In this document: piece by piece, positions 26,447 through 34,869 of the stretch | How positions within the stretch are numbered: position 1 is the stretch's first letter | Layout: the number at the start of each line of letters is the position of its first letter | DNA from: Bacillus sp. KH172YL63 | Lineage (GTDB): Bacteria; Bacillota; Bacilli; Bacillales; Bacillaceae_B | DNA: 64,000 nucleotides | Assembly (NCBI RefSeq): GCF_011398925.1 | Contig: NZ_AP022842.1 | Location: 2,158,001-2,222,000 of the forward strand | Direction of reading: 5' to 3' | Notes under the pieces: generated by a model | Seen by the model: the letters and a program-made list of their open reading frames with translations, nothing else | What the model was told of the DNA's origin: nothing | The model's database searches: none | Translations under genes and position numbers: made by a program

Positions 26447-26470
26447 GGGACAGTTCACCTTACCTGTCCC
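26447..26470 (-). terminator. Terminator of the sigma-ABC operon
   Basis: GGGACAG and CTGTCCC arms with a 10-base loop are followed on the minus strand by a T-run. It lies 16 bases after the stop of the ABC permease gene. Confidence 0.85.
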
Positions 26471-26485
26471 TCCGTCTCCATATAT

Positions 26486-27613
26486 CTATATGCTTACCTC
26501 TTTATTTTTCAACACTTTAAATGTAATGGCGCCCAGGACGACCGAAAGTACGCCCATCCAAAGAATTGCTGCAAAAGGATATAAGAGTGGATACCCGAAT
26601 ATGTTGATGGTTTTGAATTGGACGAACAGGAACTCCACCTTCATGATGTATAGATAAGAAAATTTCACCATATCGGAGACCCATGCTTTCATTGGCACCA
26701 TTTCCACTGCCATAAATGGCAGTGAAAATAAAGCGCCGGATAAGAAAAACGAAATCAGCGAATTCCTACTGATTGATGAAATGAAAAGAATCAGGACCGC
26801 AAATCCAATGGCTGCAAGAAGATGTATGCCCAGTTGAAGCAAATGGAATTCCAGCATATTCAATCCATAAGGAGAATGTTCGTACTTAAAAACAAATTGC
26901 AGAGGTGTCTCCCAACCCAAATTCCCGAAAATATATAGTTTGGTTATCACATTGACAACTTCCCATGAGACGACCACCGTTAGAGCATAGATCAAAGCTG
27001 CCCCCAGCTTCGCCCATGTTAGATCCTTTCTTCCCTTTCTTGAACTCAGTATGTAATTGTCGACACCTGAGCTGTACTCTCGGGTATAGATTGAAGAAAG
27101 TCCGATTAATAGCATCGCTCCGGTAATGATAAACGCGAGCGTCCCCGTATAGTCAATGATTTCTGTTGGCCCTTTGTTAAAGGAAAAATAGGATAGGTCC
27201 ACGCTTTCTAACATTCTCTTTTCAAGACCGGCATTATACCTGGTTGAACCCTCCAGTTCCTGAAGCTTTTGATTGAAGTCTTCTTCTGCACTCTGAATAA
27301 ACGCGATATTTTCATAGATGCCCGACTGGATTTGTTCATTCTCAGAAATGAAACTCCCTTCTGTCCCATTGGCTCTCATTTCTTCTACCTTTTCTTCTGC
27401 TTCAGTCGTTAGTTGCTTATAAGAGGCTTCAGCCTGCTGGATTTTCTCTGATGTTAGTGTTCCTTCCCATGACTTATAAAATTGCTTCGTCTGATTATCT
27501 ATTTTCTCGAAGTTTAATATATACATTGACGACAGAAGGGTAAGAACCAAAAAGGTCATATAAATCATTTTTTGACTGTAAATCTTATAGAGTTCGAACT
27601 TTAACAACCTCAT
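26486..27613 (-). CDS. ABC-2 type transporter permease
   Basis: A 375-residue membrane protein with one N-terminal segment (about 17-33), a large charged extracytoplasmic domain rich in Glu (about 40-145) and five or six C-terminal segments, the layout of ABC-2 export permeases. It starts as an ATGA overlap with the ATPase gene and is the last gene of a four-gene operon led by an ECF sigma factor. It probably forms an exporter with the ATPase; the substrate is unknown. The organisation resembles the B. subtilis sigY-yxlCDEFG operon. Confidence 0.82.
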   Translation of the reverse strand: MRLLKFELYKIYSQKMIYMTFLVLTLLSSMYILNFEKIDNQTKQFYKSWEGTLTSEKIQQAEASYKQLTTEAEEKVEEMRANGTEGSFISENEQIQSGIYENIAFIQSAEEDFNQKLQELEGSTRYNAGLEKRMLESVDLSYFSFNKGPTEIIDYTGTLAFIITGAMLLIGLSSIYTREYSSGVDNYILSSRKGRKDLTWAKLGAALIYALTVVVSWEVVNVITKLYIFGNLGWETPLQFVFKYEHSPYGLNMLEFHLLQLGIHLLAAIGFAVLILFISSISRNSLISFFLSGALFSLPFMAVEMVPMKAWVSDMVKFSYLYIMKVEFLFVQFKTINIFGYPLLYPFAAILWMGVLSVVLGAITFKVLKNKEVSI

Positions 27614-28497
27614 TGCCTCACCTTCTCTTCATCAAAATAGTACAAATACAAATCCTCCAAGTTTGGTTCTACTCTGACTGCATTGGAATGAGGTTTCCCC
27701 TCGTTAATGATCCGCAGCTGATAACCGTCCTGTATTCTCGAGATATTCCCAACCCTATTCCCAGCTTGTAAATCCTCCAATTCTTCTTCTGCTGCAGTCA
27801 GTGACCATACTTTATGTGAGATTCCCTCCAAGAGATGAAGTGGAGATTCTTTTTTGATGAGCTTCCCTTCTTTCAGTATCAGAACTTCTTTTGCGATGAA
27901 TTCAATGTCCGATACAATATGAGTGGATAGAAGAACGATCCGGTTTGCTGATATTTTCGATAACAGATTTCGGAACCGGATACGTTCTTTTGGATCAAGA
28001 CCTGCTGTTGGTTCATCCACAATCAGGATTTTCGGATCATTCAATAAAGCTTGGGCAATACCAATCCTCTTCTTCATACCGCCGGAGAATTTACCCACTT
28101 TCTTTTTCCGCTCCTTGGAAAGCCCGACTAATTCAAGTGTTTCATCCACCTTATCATTAGCCTCGATTTTTGAGAGTCCTTTCAAAGCAGCAATATAATG
28201 TAACAACTTTTCCGCCGAGAAATTCTTATATAATCCTACGTGTTGTGGAAGATATCCAATCAAGGCACGATACTCATCATTCATGTGGGCTATATTCCTG
28301 CCGTTTAAATAAATGGTCCCCTCTGTTGGCTTCATCACGCTGGCAATAATCCTCATGAGCGTCGTCTTACCGGATCCATTGGCACCAAGGATCCCATATA
28401 CGCCGGTACTGAATTCCAGGTTGAGGTCATCCAGCGCCTTTTTTTCTGCATATTTATCTTTGAAAACTTTCGATACGCCTTCAATGGTTAAGTTCAT
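27610..28497 (-). CDS. ABC transporter ATP-binding protein
   Basis: A 295-residue ATPase with Walker A GANGSGKTTLM (about residues 37-47), the Q-loop, the ABC signature FSGGMKKRIGIAQALL and Walker B ILIVDEPTAGLD. The C-terminal 70 residues are an added domain typical of exporters of the Nod/CcmA/YxlF type. Translation is set at ATG 28497, preceded by AAAGGAG inside the end of the upstream gene. It pairs with the following permease. Its place after an ECF sigma gene suggests a role in stress or toxic-compound export, or in sigma control as proposed for YxlF/YxlG. Confidence 0.9.
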   Translation of the reverse strand: MNLTIEGVSKVFKDKYAEKKALDDLNLEFSTGVYGILGANGSGKTTLMRIIASVMKPTEGTIYLNGRNIAHMNDEYRALIGYLPQHVGLYKNFSAEKLLHYIAALKGLSKIEANDKVDETLELVGLSKERKKKVGKFSGGMKKRIGIAQALLNDPKILIVDEPTAGLDPKERIRFRNLLSKISANRIVLLSTHIVSDIEFIAKEVLILKEGKLIKKESPLHLLEGISHKVWSLTAAEEELEDLQAGNRVGNISRIQDGYQLRIINEGKPHSNAVRVEPNLEDLYLYYFDEEKVRQ

Positions 28498-29290
28498 AAT
28501 CTGCACTCCTTTTATAAAACCGAGCAGCTTGTAACGTGACGAGACCAAAGGCTGCTATAATCACCAGCACATAGACAGCAGCAGAAATTGATTCCACCTT
28601 ATCAATCACTTCTTCATTGCTTAAAAACACTCCGATTCCCAGCCAAACTACCAGTGTGGCCGTGACAGCATGCATATGTCTCGCTCGATTGACAAACAAG
28701 AAGGAAATTCCGGTTATGACCGTAAAAGGGGTCATCCAATAAAGCAGCATCTTCCCTGCCCAAACATCTCCGGCAAAAATAGATAGGATCACCATTGCCA
28801 CCAGATTGATTCCAACATTGAACACGCCGATGATCAGCATCTTGGATAGGATGAGTTCCTGCAAACTGAATCTAAAGGACAGCTCGAGTTCTTCCATACC
28901 GGTAAATCTGCTTTTAAGGATCTCAAATAACCCTGTCATGGTTGGCAACGGAGCAAGGAGCATCAGCGTTACATACGGATCTTGATCAGCCATTAATACA
29001 GAAAAGCTGCAAATAGCCAGAAACAAACTGTTTACGATCCAGAATAAAGGACTGAAATAAAAGATTCCTTGAAATGAATACTTCATGAAGGCCAAGATGT
29101 TTTCCGTATATGTCTTCCACCGGTCTTCTTTTTCAGGAACATAAGGTTTAATCATTTCGATCGTCCTCATCATTTCCGCCTCACTTGGATACTCGACATC
29201 ATAATCATCCAATTTGAACCCGAGTTCCTTCTCTAGCTCTTCTAACTCAAGCTCCAACTGAGTGTCATCATTTTTTCTGATGTTGTCCAT
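28481..29290 (-). CDS. Membrane protein, possible anti-sigma/ABC-2-like component
   Basis: A 269-residue protein. About 75 N-terminal residues are soluble, acidic and helical (QLELELEELEKELGF... YPSEAEMMRTIEMIKPYVP), and about six membrane segments follow. A soluble N-terminal part on a membrane protein encoded directly after an ECF sigma gene fits a membrane-bound anti-sigma factor; the C-terminal part also looks like an ABC-2-type component. The ATG at 29290 overlaps the end of the sigma gene, so the two are translationally coupled. The role is inferred only. Confidence 0.6.
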   Translation of the reverse strand: MDNIRKNDDTQLELELEELEKELGFKLDDYDVEYPSEAEMMRTIEMIKPYVPEKEDRWKTYTENILAFMKYSFQGIFYFSPLFWIVNSLFLAICSFSVLMADQDPYVTLMLLAPLPTMTGLFEILKSRFTGMEELELSFRFSLQELILSKMLIIGVFNVGINLVAMVILSIFAGDVWAGKMLLYWMTPFTVITGISFLFVNRARHMHAVTATLVVWLGIGVFLSNEEVIDKVESISAAVYVLVIIAAFGLVTLQAARFYKRSADYELNH

Positions 29291-29834
29291 ATTCCTCACC
29301 TCTTCCTAATAGTTTCGCAAGTTTGCCAAGTCCCTGTCTCAGCCTGGACTTCACAGTAGCTTCATTGCTGTCTGTCACCGAGGCAATCTCATGAATCTTC
29401 ATTTCATGAAAATACTTTAGAATAATGGCATTCCTCTGATATTCAGGTAGCTCACCTATCGCTATCCTTACTCTCTCCCTTGCTTCTTTTTGAGCGAATA
29501 TGTAGGAAACATTTGTTTTATCATTTGTCAGATATTCCGAAAGCTGTGACTGCTTTTGAGCCCTTTGATGTGCTGCACTTTTCCAGTGATCTCGGCAGTG
29601 ATTTACTGCGACCGAAAATATCCAACTTTTAAATTTTCCAGTATTAGAATAGGATCCGATTTTCTTAATGACCTTAATGAAAATTTCCTGAGTCAAATCA
29701 TAAGCCAAATCCTTATTTCCTGTTTTCCGATAAACAAAAGCAAAAACATCTTTATAGTATTTACGGGTTAGAACCTCCATCGCAGCCTGGCTACCACGAA
29801 GAATTTCCTGTATAAGCTGCTGGTCTTCAGACAC
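29268..29834 (-). CDS. ECF-type RNA polymerase sigma factor
   Basis: A 188-residue sigma-70 family protein of the extracytoplasmic-function type. Region 2 contains YRKTGNKDLAYDLTQEIFIKVIKKI (about residues 34-58) and FKSWIFSVAVNHCRDHW. Region 4 contains LPEYQRNAIILKYFHEMKIHEIASVTDSNEATVKSRLRQGLGKL. It recruits polymerase to its own regulon, probably including this operon. GTG start with GAGGTG upstream. The 337-base stretch to its right (29835-30172) carries only a terminator at 30027-30053 and no gene. Confidence 0.92.
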   Translation of the reverse strand: MSEDQQLIQEILRGSQAAMEVLTRKYYKDVFAFVYRKTGNKDLAYDLTQEIFIKVIKKIGSYSNTGKFKSWIFSVAVNHCRDHWKSAAHQRAQKQSQLSEYLTNDKTNVSYIFAQKEARERVRIAIGELPEYQRNAIILKYFHEMKIHEIASVTDSNEATVKSRLRQGLGKLAKLLGRGEEYGQHQKK

Positions 29835-30026
29835 CTTGCATCACCTCAATATGTAAGACGAGAAATAAATTAAAAAGATTTATAGATATGTAAAAAACTT
29901 TCGAAAAAACACAACTTATAGATAAAATTAATGACACTTTAACAGCAAAAACTTCTTCTTGATCATAAGGGCCGTGGTAATTGTTTAGCGTATTAACTCC
30001 CTAAAGATCATCACTTCATATAAAAA

Positions 30027-30053
30027 GGGCTAATTCCCCTATCCGAATTAGCC
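30027..30053 (-). terminator. Terminator of the lipoprotein gene at 30173
   Basis: GGCTAATTC and GAATTAGCC arms with an 8-base loop, followed on the minus strand by CTTTTTAT. Confidence 0.75.
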
Positions 30054-30172
30054 TCTAAATGATCTAGTTATCTGCCGTTTTCTCTATCAAATAAGAACCC
30101 TGCATCACACATCCCCAGGTCAGAACCAGATCAGACCCGTAATATAGAGGGGCCCCATACCAGTCACAATCA

Positions 30173-30676
30173 TCACTCCGCCAATTTCTCCAATAATCCC
30201 CCATCATCTCTACTTCTAATGGTCACAATCTTCCCCTCTTCGTTGAGATTGATGAGCCCTTGGACCTTGGCGGTATGGTGGTCTTCACCCTTACTGTATT
30301 CCACTTCAACTTCATATTCGTATGCATGATCTTCGACTTTTTTTATTTCCATACTGCCAGGATTCAATTGATACCCATTTGCATCAGCCATCCGGAGGAA
30401 AACTAAGATCTGATTTTCATTGATCATCTTCTCAACATCATGCACGAGTGGCGTGTAATGTTCATCCACATACGCCTCTAATGCAGGGGGAAACGCTCCT
30501 TCTTCATTCAGAGCCGATTTCAATTCTTCATCTGGACCGGTGAATTCTTTCTCCAGAAACGTGGTGATCGTCGTTTCATTTTCGTCCTTTTCATCTGAAG
30601 AGGTGCAGGCAGTCATGGCGACAGAAACAATCAGAATCACCATGAATGTTTTAATCAAATCTAAAGATACTCTCAT
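30173..30676 (-). CDS. Lipoprotein of unknown function
   Basis: A 167-residue lipoprotein with lipobox MTAC (about residues 21-24). The mature domain has a helical start (ETTITTFLEKEFTGP... LKSALNEEGAFPPALEAYVDEHYTPL) and a beta-rich end (YEYEVEVEYSKGEDHHTAKVQGLINL), an NTF2-like arrangement. GGGGAG precedes the ATG. The SunI-like gene 21 bases upstream reads the same way. Confidence 0.68.
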   Translation of the reverse strand: MRVSLDLIKTFMVILIVSVAMTACTSSDEKDENETTITTFLEKEFTGPDEELKSALNEEGAFPPALEAYVDEHYTPLVHDVEKMINENQILVFLRMADANGYQLNPGSMEIKKVEDHAYEYEVEVEYSKGEDHHTAKVQGLINLNEEGKIVTIRSRDDGGLLEKLAE

Positions 30677-30697
30677 GAATACTCCCCTTTAGTCTGG

Positions 30698-30952
30698 TTA
30701 ATTCATATAGGATAAAATCTTCCCTTTCATTCCCCCATCGCTTGTAAAAAGAATATACGTTTCGGCCCCCGTTTTGATGACAATCCGGTCAGTGTGCCCA
30801 TACGGAAATCCGATCCTAATCGCATTTTTCTCCTCTCCCCCATATGTATCATCGCTCGACACTTCCTTAATTTCAGAAAGAGGGATATCGATTTTACTCA
30901 GTTGCCATTTGATTTGGAGGCTGCTCTCTTTTTTTGATACTTTTACTTCCAT
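30698..30952 (-). CDS. SunI/YnzG-like PH-domain protein
   Basis: An 84-residue protein with the pattern LQIKWQLSKIDIPLSEI, DDTYGGEE, IRIGFPYGHTDRIVIKTGAETYILFT, which I recognise from the SunI (sublancin immunity) and YnzG family with a small PH-like fold. SunI is membrane-bound through an N-terminal segment, whereas this protein has none and no bacteriocin gene is nearby, so it is probably a housekeeping or orphan relative. AGGAGGG precedes the ATG. Confidence 0.75.
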   Translation of the reverse strand: MEVKVSKKESSLQIKWQLSKIDIPLSEIKEVSSDDTYGGEEKNAIRIGFPYGHTDRIVIKTGAETYILFTSDGGMKGKILSYMN

Positions 30953-31118
30953 GGTTGTCCCTCCTGTCTTGTTACATAACTATACGATTTACCAAGTGGG
31001 AAGTTTCAATTTTCAGGAAATTAGGGATGCAATCTACTGCACTAGTCGATAAAATTCTTGTTAGTAACACCATCGGGTAAGCCAGATCGCTTATTCACCA
31101 ATTCATGTATGTCATTCT

Positions 31119-31622
31119 TTATAAAAACAACACCATATAATCCTCATCATAAAAAGTATCATTGATTTTTAGTGCTTTTATTTCCGTACCGAATACTTTA
31201 AAGCCTAATTTTTCGTAAAGCTTCTTTGCTCTTTCATTTGTTGTGACAACCGTTAAATTGATTTTTTTCAATACGGTGATAGATTTTGCTTGCTCTATTG
31301 CCTTTGTTAGCAGTTTTTCACCTATACCATTACCGCGCGTGTCAGGAGTTACGTACATGGCCACTACATTTGCCCGGTGACTCAGTTTGGCCGGTGTTTC
31401 CTGCAGCAGCGTGACAACGCCAACCAGTTCTTCGTCCTTAAACGCACCAAAAGTGAAGTTCCCTTCGATTGATAAATTTTGAGCCACACGGTCAATGGGA
31501 TTTTCCCTTTGTATAGCTTCTTCATAACTTGTGGCGAATGCTTCTGGATTTTGTTTCAAAGCCTCCAGTCGTAAGTTCCAATATTGTTTTGCATCTGATG
31601 GTGTTAACAATCTGATATTCAT
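31119..31622 (-). CDS. GNAT-family N-acetyltransferase
   Basis: A 167-residue acetyltransferase. Acetyl-CoA binding motif A is VAMYVTPDTRGNGIGEKLLTKAIE (Q/RxxGxG/A, about residues 90-113), and motif B is NLTVVTTNERAKKLYEKLGFKVFGTE. The N-terminus IRLLTPSDAKQYWNLRLEAL is standard. The acceptor is unknown. GAGGAG precedes the ATG. It is a single gene. Confidence 0.9.
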   Translation of the reverse strand: MNIRLLTPSDAKQYWNLRLEALKQNPEAFATSYEEAIQRENPIDRVAQNLSIEGNFTFGAFKDEELVGVVTLLQETPAKLSHRANVVAMYVTPDTRGNGIGEKLLTKAIEQAKSITVLKKINLTVVTTNERAKKLYEKLGFKVFGTEIKALKINDTFYDEDYMVLFL

Positions 31623-31720
31623 ATATTCTCCTCTATTACTGATTTTGTTTTGTTCAAGTCATCTGTCCTTTAATGATTAAGTATCATTTCAATCCGTTTA
31701 CTAAATTGAAATGTTTACTA

Positions 31721-31966
31721 TTATCCACCTATTCCCTTAGCTAACAACAGGAAAAAGCTAAAAACCAAAACCGCACTATTTAGTAAAACACCAATAATTC
31801 CTGACACCAGTTGTTTTGATGCTATTGCTAATAGTATCCCAATGACCGATAACGTTGTGAGAATACCTATGGCTAATGTCAGATTAGCATTTGGTCCCCT
31901 TAATATAAAAAATACCACTACACTGCTTAGTACCATAAGGATTGAGGTAACACCTAACTTGTTCAT
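31721..31966 (-). CDS. Small membrane protein of unknown function
   Basis: An 81-residue protein of three hydrophobic segments (about 4-22, 29-46 and 53-75). The start is ATG 31966 after AAAGGAGGG; the frame upstream overlaps the end of the next gene. It is cotranscribed with the DUF3021-like gene starting at 32403. Confidence 0.65.
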   Translation of the reverse strand: MNKLGVTSILMVLSSVVVFFILRGPNANLTLAIGILTTLSVIGILLAIASKQLVSGIIGVLLNSAVLVFSFFLLLAKGIGG

Positions 31967-32004
31967 CTCCCCGCCCTCCTTTGTAAAAATGAATTGTATC
32001 CTTC

Positions 32005-32403
32005 TCAAGAACCGTATTCTTTATACTTTCTCATGTACCGTTTCTCACGCCATACCGAAAATAAAAACGTAACGATAAACAACATCAGTTCCACTTGATT
32101 GAAATGAAAAAAAACCTTCAATGCATCCCTGAATGAATGTACAGCATACATCCCACTCAGCAGCAGGGTTGGATAAACTGTGACCAGCATGACCAGATAG
32201 TGAATGAGGATCTGCTTCCCCCATTTCCACTGCTGCACTTCATACAGGACACTTGTCAGCCCTAAGAAAAATGTGATGAGTGCAAGGACGAAGGTATTGT
32301 TGGCTTCAGCTGAAGATCCTAGAAAAGCATGCCAGATGGATGCTGTGCCGAGGATGATTAGAGGGATGACGCCCCTGATCAGGCATTTTTTAAGTAGATT
32401 CAT
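32005..32403 (-). CDS. Four-segment membrane protein (DUF3021-like)
   Basis: A 132-residue protein with four hydrophobic segments and a basic C-terminal tail (WREKRYMRKYKEYGS). The topology and the start LIRGVIPLIILGTAS resemble DUF3021 proteins, which usually accompany LytTR regulators; none is present here. AAAGGA precedes the ATG. The next gene, another small membrane protein, begins 38 bases downstream. Confidence 0.6.
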   Translation of the reverse strand: MNLLKKCLIRGVIPLIILGTASIWHAFLGSSAEANNTFVLALITFFLGLTSVLYEVQQWKWGKQILIHYLVMLVTVYPTLLLSGMYAVHSFRDALKVFFHFNQVELMLFIVTFLFSVWREKRYMRKYKEYGS

Positions 32404-32449
32404 ATGTAGATCCTTTCTTTAAAAGGTTTCTGTGGTTTACATAATATAA

Positions 32450-33124
32450 TTACGTTAAATAAAACAATAACTGATCCAATGATTCAATCTCTCCATAAGG
32501 TTGAATGTCTGAATGATTCTCTATTTTGCCCGGATTGTACCAGATCCCCATCATATCGAGACTTTGACTTCCGTAGATATCGAGAATCAAATGATCTCCT
32601 ACAAACAGTACCTCTTCGGGCTGGACGCCAAGCTTAGCGAGTGCAATCTCAAAAATGGTTTTGTCCGGTTTTGATGAACCGACTTCTTCAGAAATGATGA
32701 TGGTGTCAAAGTGCCTGTCCAGATGGGTGTTGGTGATTTTCTCATTCTGTCTCAAGCTGGTTCCATTGGTAACGATGCCGATTTTCACCTGCTGTTTCAT
32801 TGTATGAAGCAGATTGAATAGCTCTTCTTTGATGGAGAAACATGTTGGGAAATGCTCATTCCAAAAGTCTTGGATGGCATGAGTCGGTAGCCTCTTCCCA
32901 GTTGGAAAGTCAGCAAAAAATGATTCCAGCACAGGAGTTTTATCACCTTGACCAAAGCTTTTCTTGTCATATAATTTGAATGCCCTTAACATGTCTGACT
33001 TCACATTGTCGTCCACGTCACCGTAGCACCGTTCCAACACCAGGAGAAACAGGGCGTCCACTGCCGCATTTCTGTCCAGTAAGGTGTCGTCCAGATCAAA
33101 CAGTACTGCTTTCACTTTGCTCAA
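32450..33124 (-). CDS. HAD-family hydrolase
   Basis: A 224-residue phosphatase-like protein of the haloacid dehalogenase superfamily. Motif I is VLFDLDDTLLDRN (nucleophile Asp about residue 8), motif II is VTNGTS, the motif III lysine is in SSKPDKTIF, and motif IV is VLFVGDHLILDI. The helical cap lies between motifs I and II. It probably dephosphorylates a small metabolite. The TTG at 33124, after GAGAGG, gives the usual short lead to motif I; a longer frame overlaps the upstream lipoprotein gene. Confidence 0.86.
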   Translation of the reverse strand: MSKVKAVLFDLDDTLLDRNAAVDALFLLVLERCYGDVDDNVKSDMLRAFKLYDKKSFGQGDKTPVLESFFADFPTGKRLPTHAIQDFWNEHFPTCFSIKEELFNLLHTMKQQVKIGIVTNGTSLRQNEKITNTHLDRHFDTIIISEEVGSSKPDKTIFEIALAKLGVQPEEVLFVGDHLILDIYGSQSLDMMGIWYNPGKIENHSDIQPYGEIESLDQLLFYLT

Positions 33125-33140
33125 CGTCGCCACATCCTCT

Positions 33141-33746
33141 CTAACTGTCAATCTTCAATTTTCCGATCAATTCAATGATGTCTTCATTTTCACCGGCACC
33201 GACTGAAACCAGCTCGGCCTCTTCAATGATTGTCTTCGTGTAGTCTTTCATGGATCCTTCGATCTGTGCCGGGCTCGGCCAATGGGATGGAATCGGATAT
33301 ACATTGATCGTGCCGTCCCCGTTTCCGCTGTACGTGACGATGCCGTCCGCTGAGATGCTCCCGCTTAGCACAATGACGTCCTCGGGGTATGCCACGCTGC
33401 CGTCATCATAAGGATTCATCTGTTCTTCTGCTGAATGGCGGCTGACGTGGAGCTCCCCCACGTCCCTGTTTCCCGTCACTTCCATCCACACTCGGGCATA
33501 CCCGATCTTCTCCGCTGAGTAGGAAGAAAGTGGATCCTCGGTGCTTTCTGATTGTTCACTTGCCAATGCATCTTCCAAATCAACCGAGTCAGGTTCTTCT
33601 GAAACTGACTCCTCATTATCCTGTACTTCCTTTTCAGGCTCATCGACATGCTGTTCTTCACTCCCGGTTTGAGCAGACTCTCCCCCGCAGGCGAACAGGG
33701 CGGCCGATGAACTGACCAGTATCATGCATAGAACGATCTTTTTCAT
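33141..33746 (-). CDS. Lipoprotein of unknown function
   Basis: A 201-residue lipoprotein with lipobox LFAC, a long acidic Glu/Ser/Asp linker (about 25-70) and a beta-rich domain (about 75-200) with IGYARVWMEVTGNRDVGELHV, PEDVIVLSGSISADGIVTYSGNGDG and INVYPIPSHW. It is displayed on the outer face of the membrane. AGGGGGT precedes the ATG. No family is recognised; the HAD gene follows after 16 bases. Confidence 0.7.
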   Translation of the reverse strand: MKKIVLCMILVSSSAALFACGGESAQTGSEEQHVDEPEKEVQDNEESVSEEPDSVDLEDALASEQSESTEDPLSSYSAEKIGYARVWMEVTGNRDVGELHVSRHSAEEQMNPYDDGSVAYPEDVIVLSGSISADGIVTYSGNGDGTINVYPIPSHWPSPAQIEGSMKDYTKTIIEEAELVSVGAGENEDIIELIGKLKIDS

Positions 33747-33896
33747 TTGTACCCCCTCTTTCCTATTGGAATTTCCACTACTATCCTATCAATTCCATTT
33801 TATGTATAATATTAGTTAAACCCAGATGGGCAAAACATTCAACCTTTTATAAAAGATTTACCGAAGAGAATAAATCATGCAGAAGGGGTATTCAGC

Positions 33897-34373
33897 ATGC
33901 AACTGAAATTGAGAAGACGAACTGAAGAAGATATCTCAGCATTTCTCACATGGAAATATGATGGGATGTACGCTTTTTATGATAATGATAGTCAAACAGA
34001 GAAAATACAAGGATTGAAGCAGAGCGTACATGCCGTGAGGGCTTTTTCGGTCGAGGATGAACGTGGGAATCTGATCGGGAATTGTGAATTTTATGATGTA
34101 GAGGAAGATGGCAACACCATCCTTGTGATGGGTGTCCAAATGAAGCCGTCGTTGACCGGGAAGGGATACGGCTCAACCTTCGTCAAATCCATCATCGATC
34201 AGGGGAAGGAAATGTTGAAGTTCACCCACTTGGAGCTCGCAGTCGCTGACTTCAATAAGCGGGCGATCCGGACTTATGAGAAAGAGGGCTTTCGCAAGCG
34301 GGGACAATTTGAGAATACCATCAGAGGAAGAGACTATACGTTTGTCATCATGGAGAAAGATTGGAAGAAGTGA
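33897..34373 (+). CDS. GNAT-family N-acetyltransferase
   Basis: A 158-residue acetyltransferase of the RimJ/RimL type. Motif A is VMGVQMKPSLTGKGYGSTFVKSII (about residues 77-100) and motif B is LELAVADFNKRAIRTYEKEGFRKRGQFE. The acceptor is unknown. AAGGGGT precedes the ATG. It is monocistronic, with a terminator directly after the stop. Confidence 0.9.
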   Translation: MQLKLRRRTEEDISAFLTWKYDGMYAFYDNDSQTEKIQGLKQSVHAVRAFSVEDERGNLIGNCEFYDVEEDGNTILVMGVQMKPSLTGKGYGSTFVKSIIDQGKEMLKFTHLELAVADFNKRAIRTYEKEGFRKRGQFENTIRGRDYTFVIMEKDWKK

Positions 34374-34384
34374 TTTGTCGAAAA

Positions 34385-34417
34385 GGGAACGTCTGGTTGG
34401 GCGTTCCCATTTTCTTT
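34385..34417. terminator. Terminator between convergent genes
   Basis: GGGAACG and CGTTCCC arms with a 10-base loop, then ATTTTCTTT. It lies 12 bases after the acetyltransferase stop and abuts the end of the convergent NIPSNAP gene. Confidence 0.72.
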
Positions 34418-34778
34418 ACCGTGCTGCTAATGAAGGATCCTGGCTCGTTACAGTCGATTGTATGAAATCCTGGTCGATGGAATTGAATACGCTTTTCAGG
34501 TTCTCCCGCCCACCCATTTTCTCGAACCATGCATGAACACGCTTCATATGCGCTTCATCGCTTCTCACATTCCCTTCAATTTCCTCGTACGCCTCATAAC
34601 TGTCGTATTCCCAAATCGCAAACACTTCCACTTTCCCGTCACGTTCTTCCGTCATCCATCTTCCGACGAGCCTTGACCCGTATTTTAACTGGGTCAGCAG
34701 AAGCGTTTTATTGAAATGGAGGTTGAAATCCTCGAGGATGGTTGGGGATATTTGGTACATTTTTCTGCGGTAGATCAT
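34416..34778 (-). CDS. NIPSNAP-family protein
   Basis: A 120-residue protein of the dimeric alpha-beta barrel NIPSNAP type: IYRRKMYQISPTILEDFNLHF, KYGSRLVGRWMTEERDGKVEVFAIWEYDSYEAYEEIE. The family is found in all domains of life; its biochemical role is unclear. The ATG has GGAGACT upstream. It is a single gene. Confidence 0.82.
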   Translation of the reverse strand: MIYRRKMYQISPTILEDFNLHFNKTLLLTQLKYGSRLVGRWMTEERDGKVEVFAIWEYDSYEAYEEIEGNVRSDEAHMKRVHAWFEKMGGRENLKSVFNSIDQDFIQSTVTSQDPSLAAR

Positions 34779-34869
34779 CGGGTGTTAGTCTCCTTTCGGG
34801 TGTTGTCTTAATTAATTCGTTAAATCGACGCGAACATCCACTTTTTTTCAGTCAAAAAGCACCAAGATA

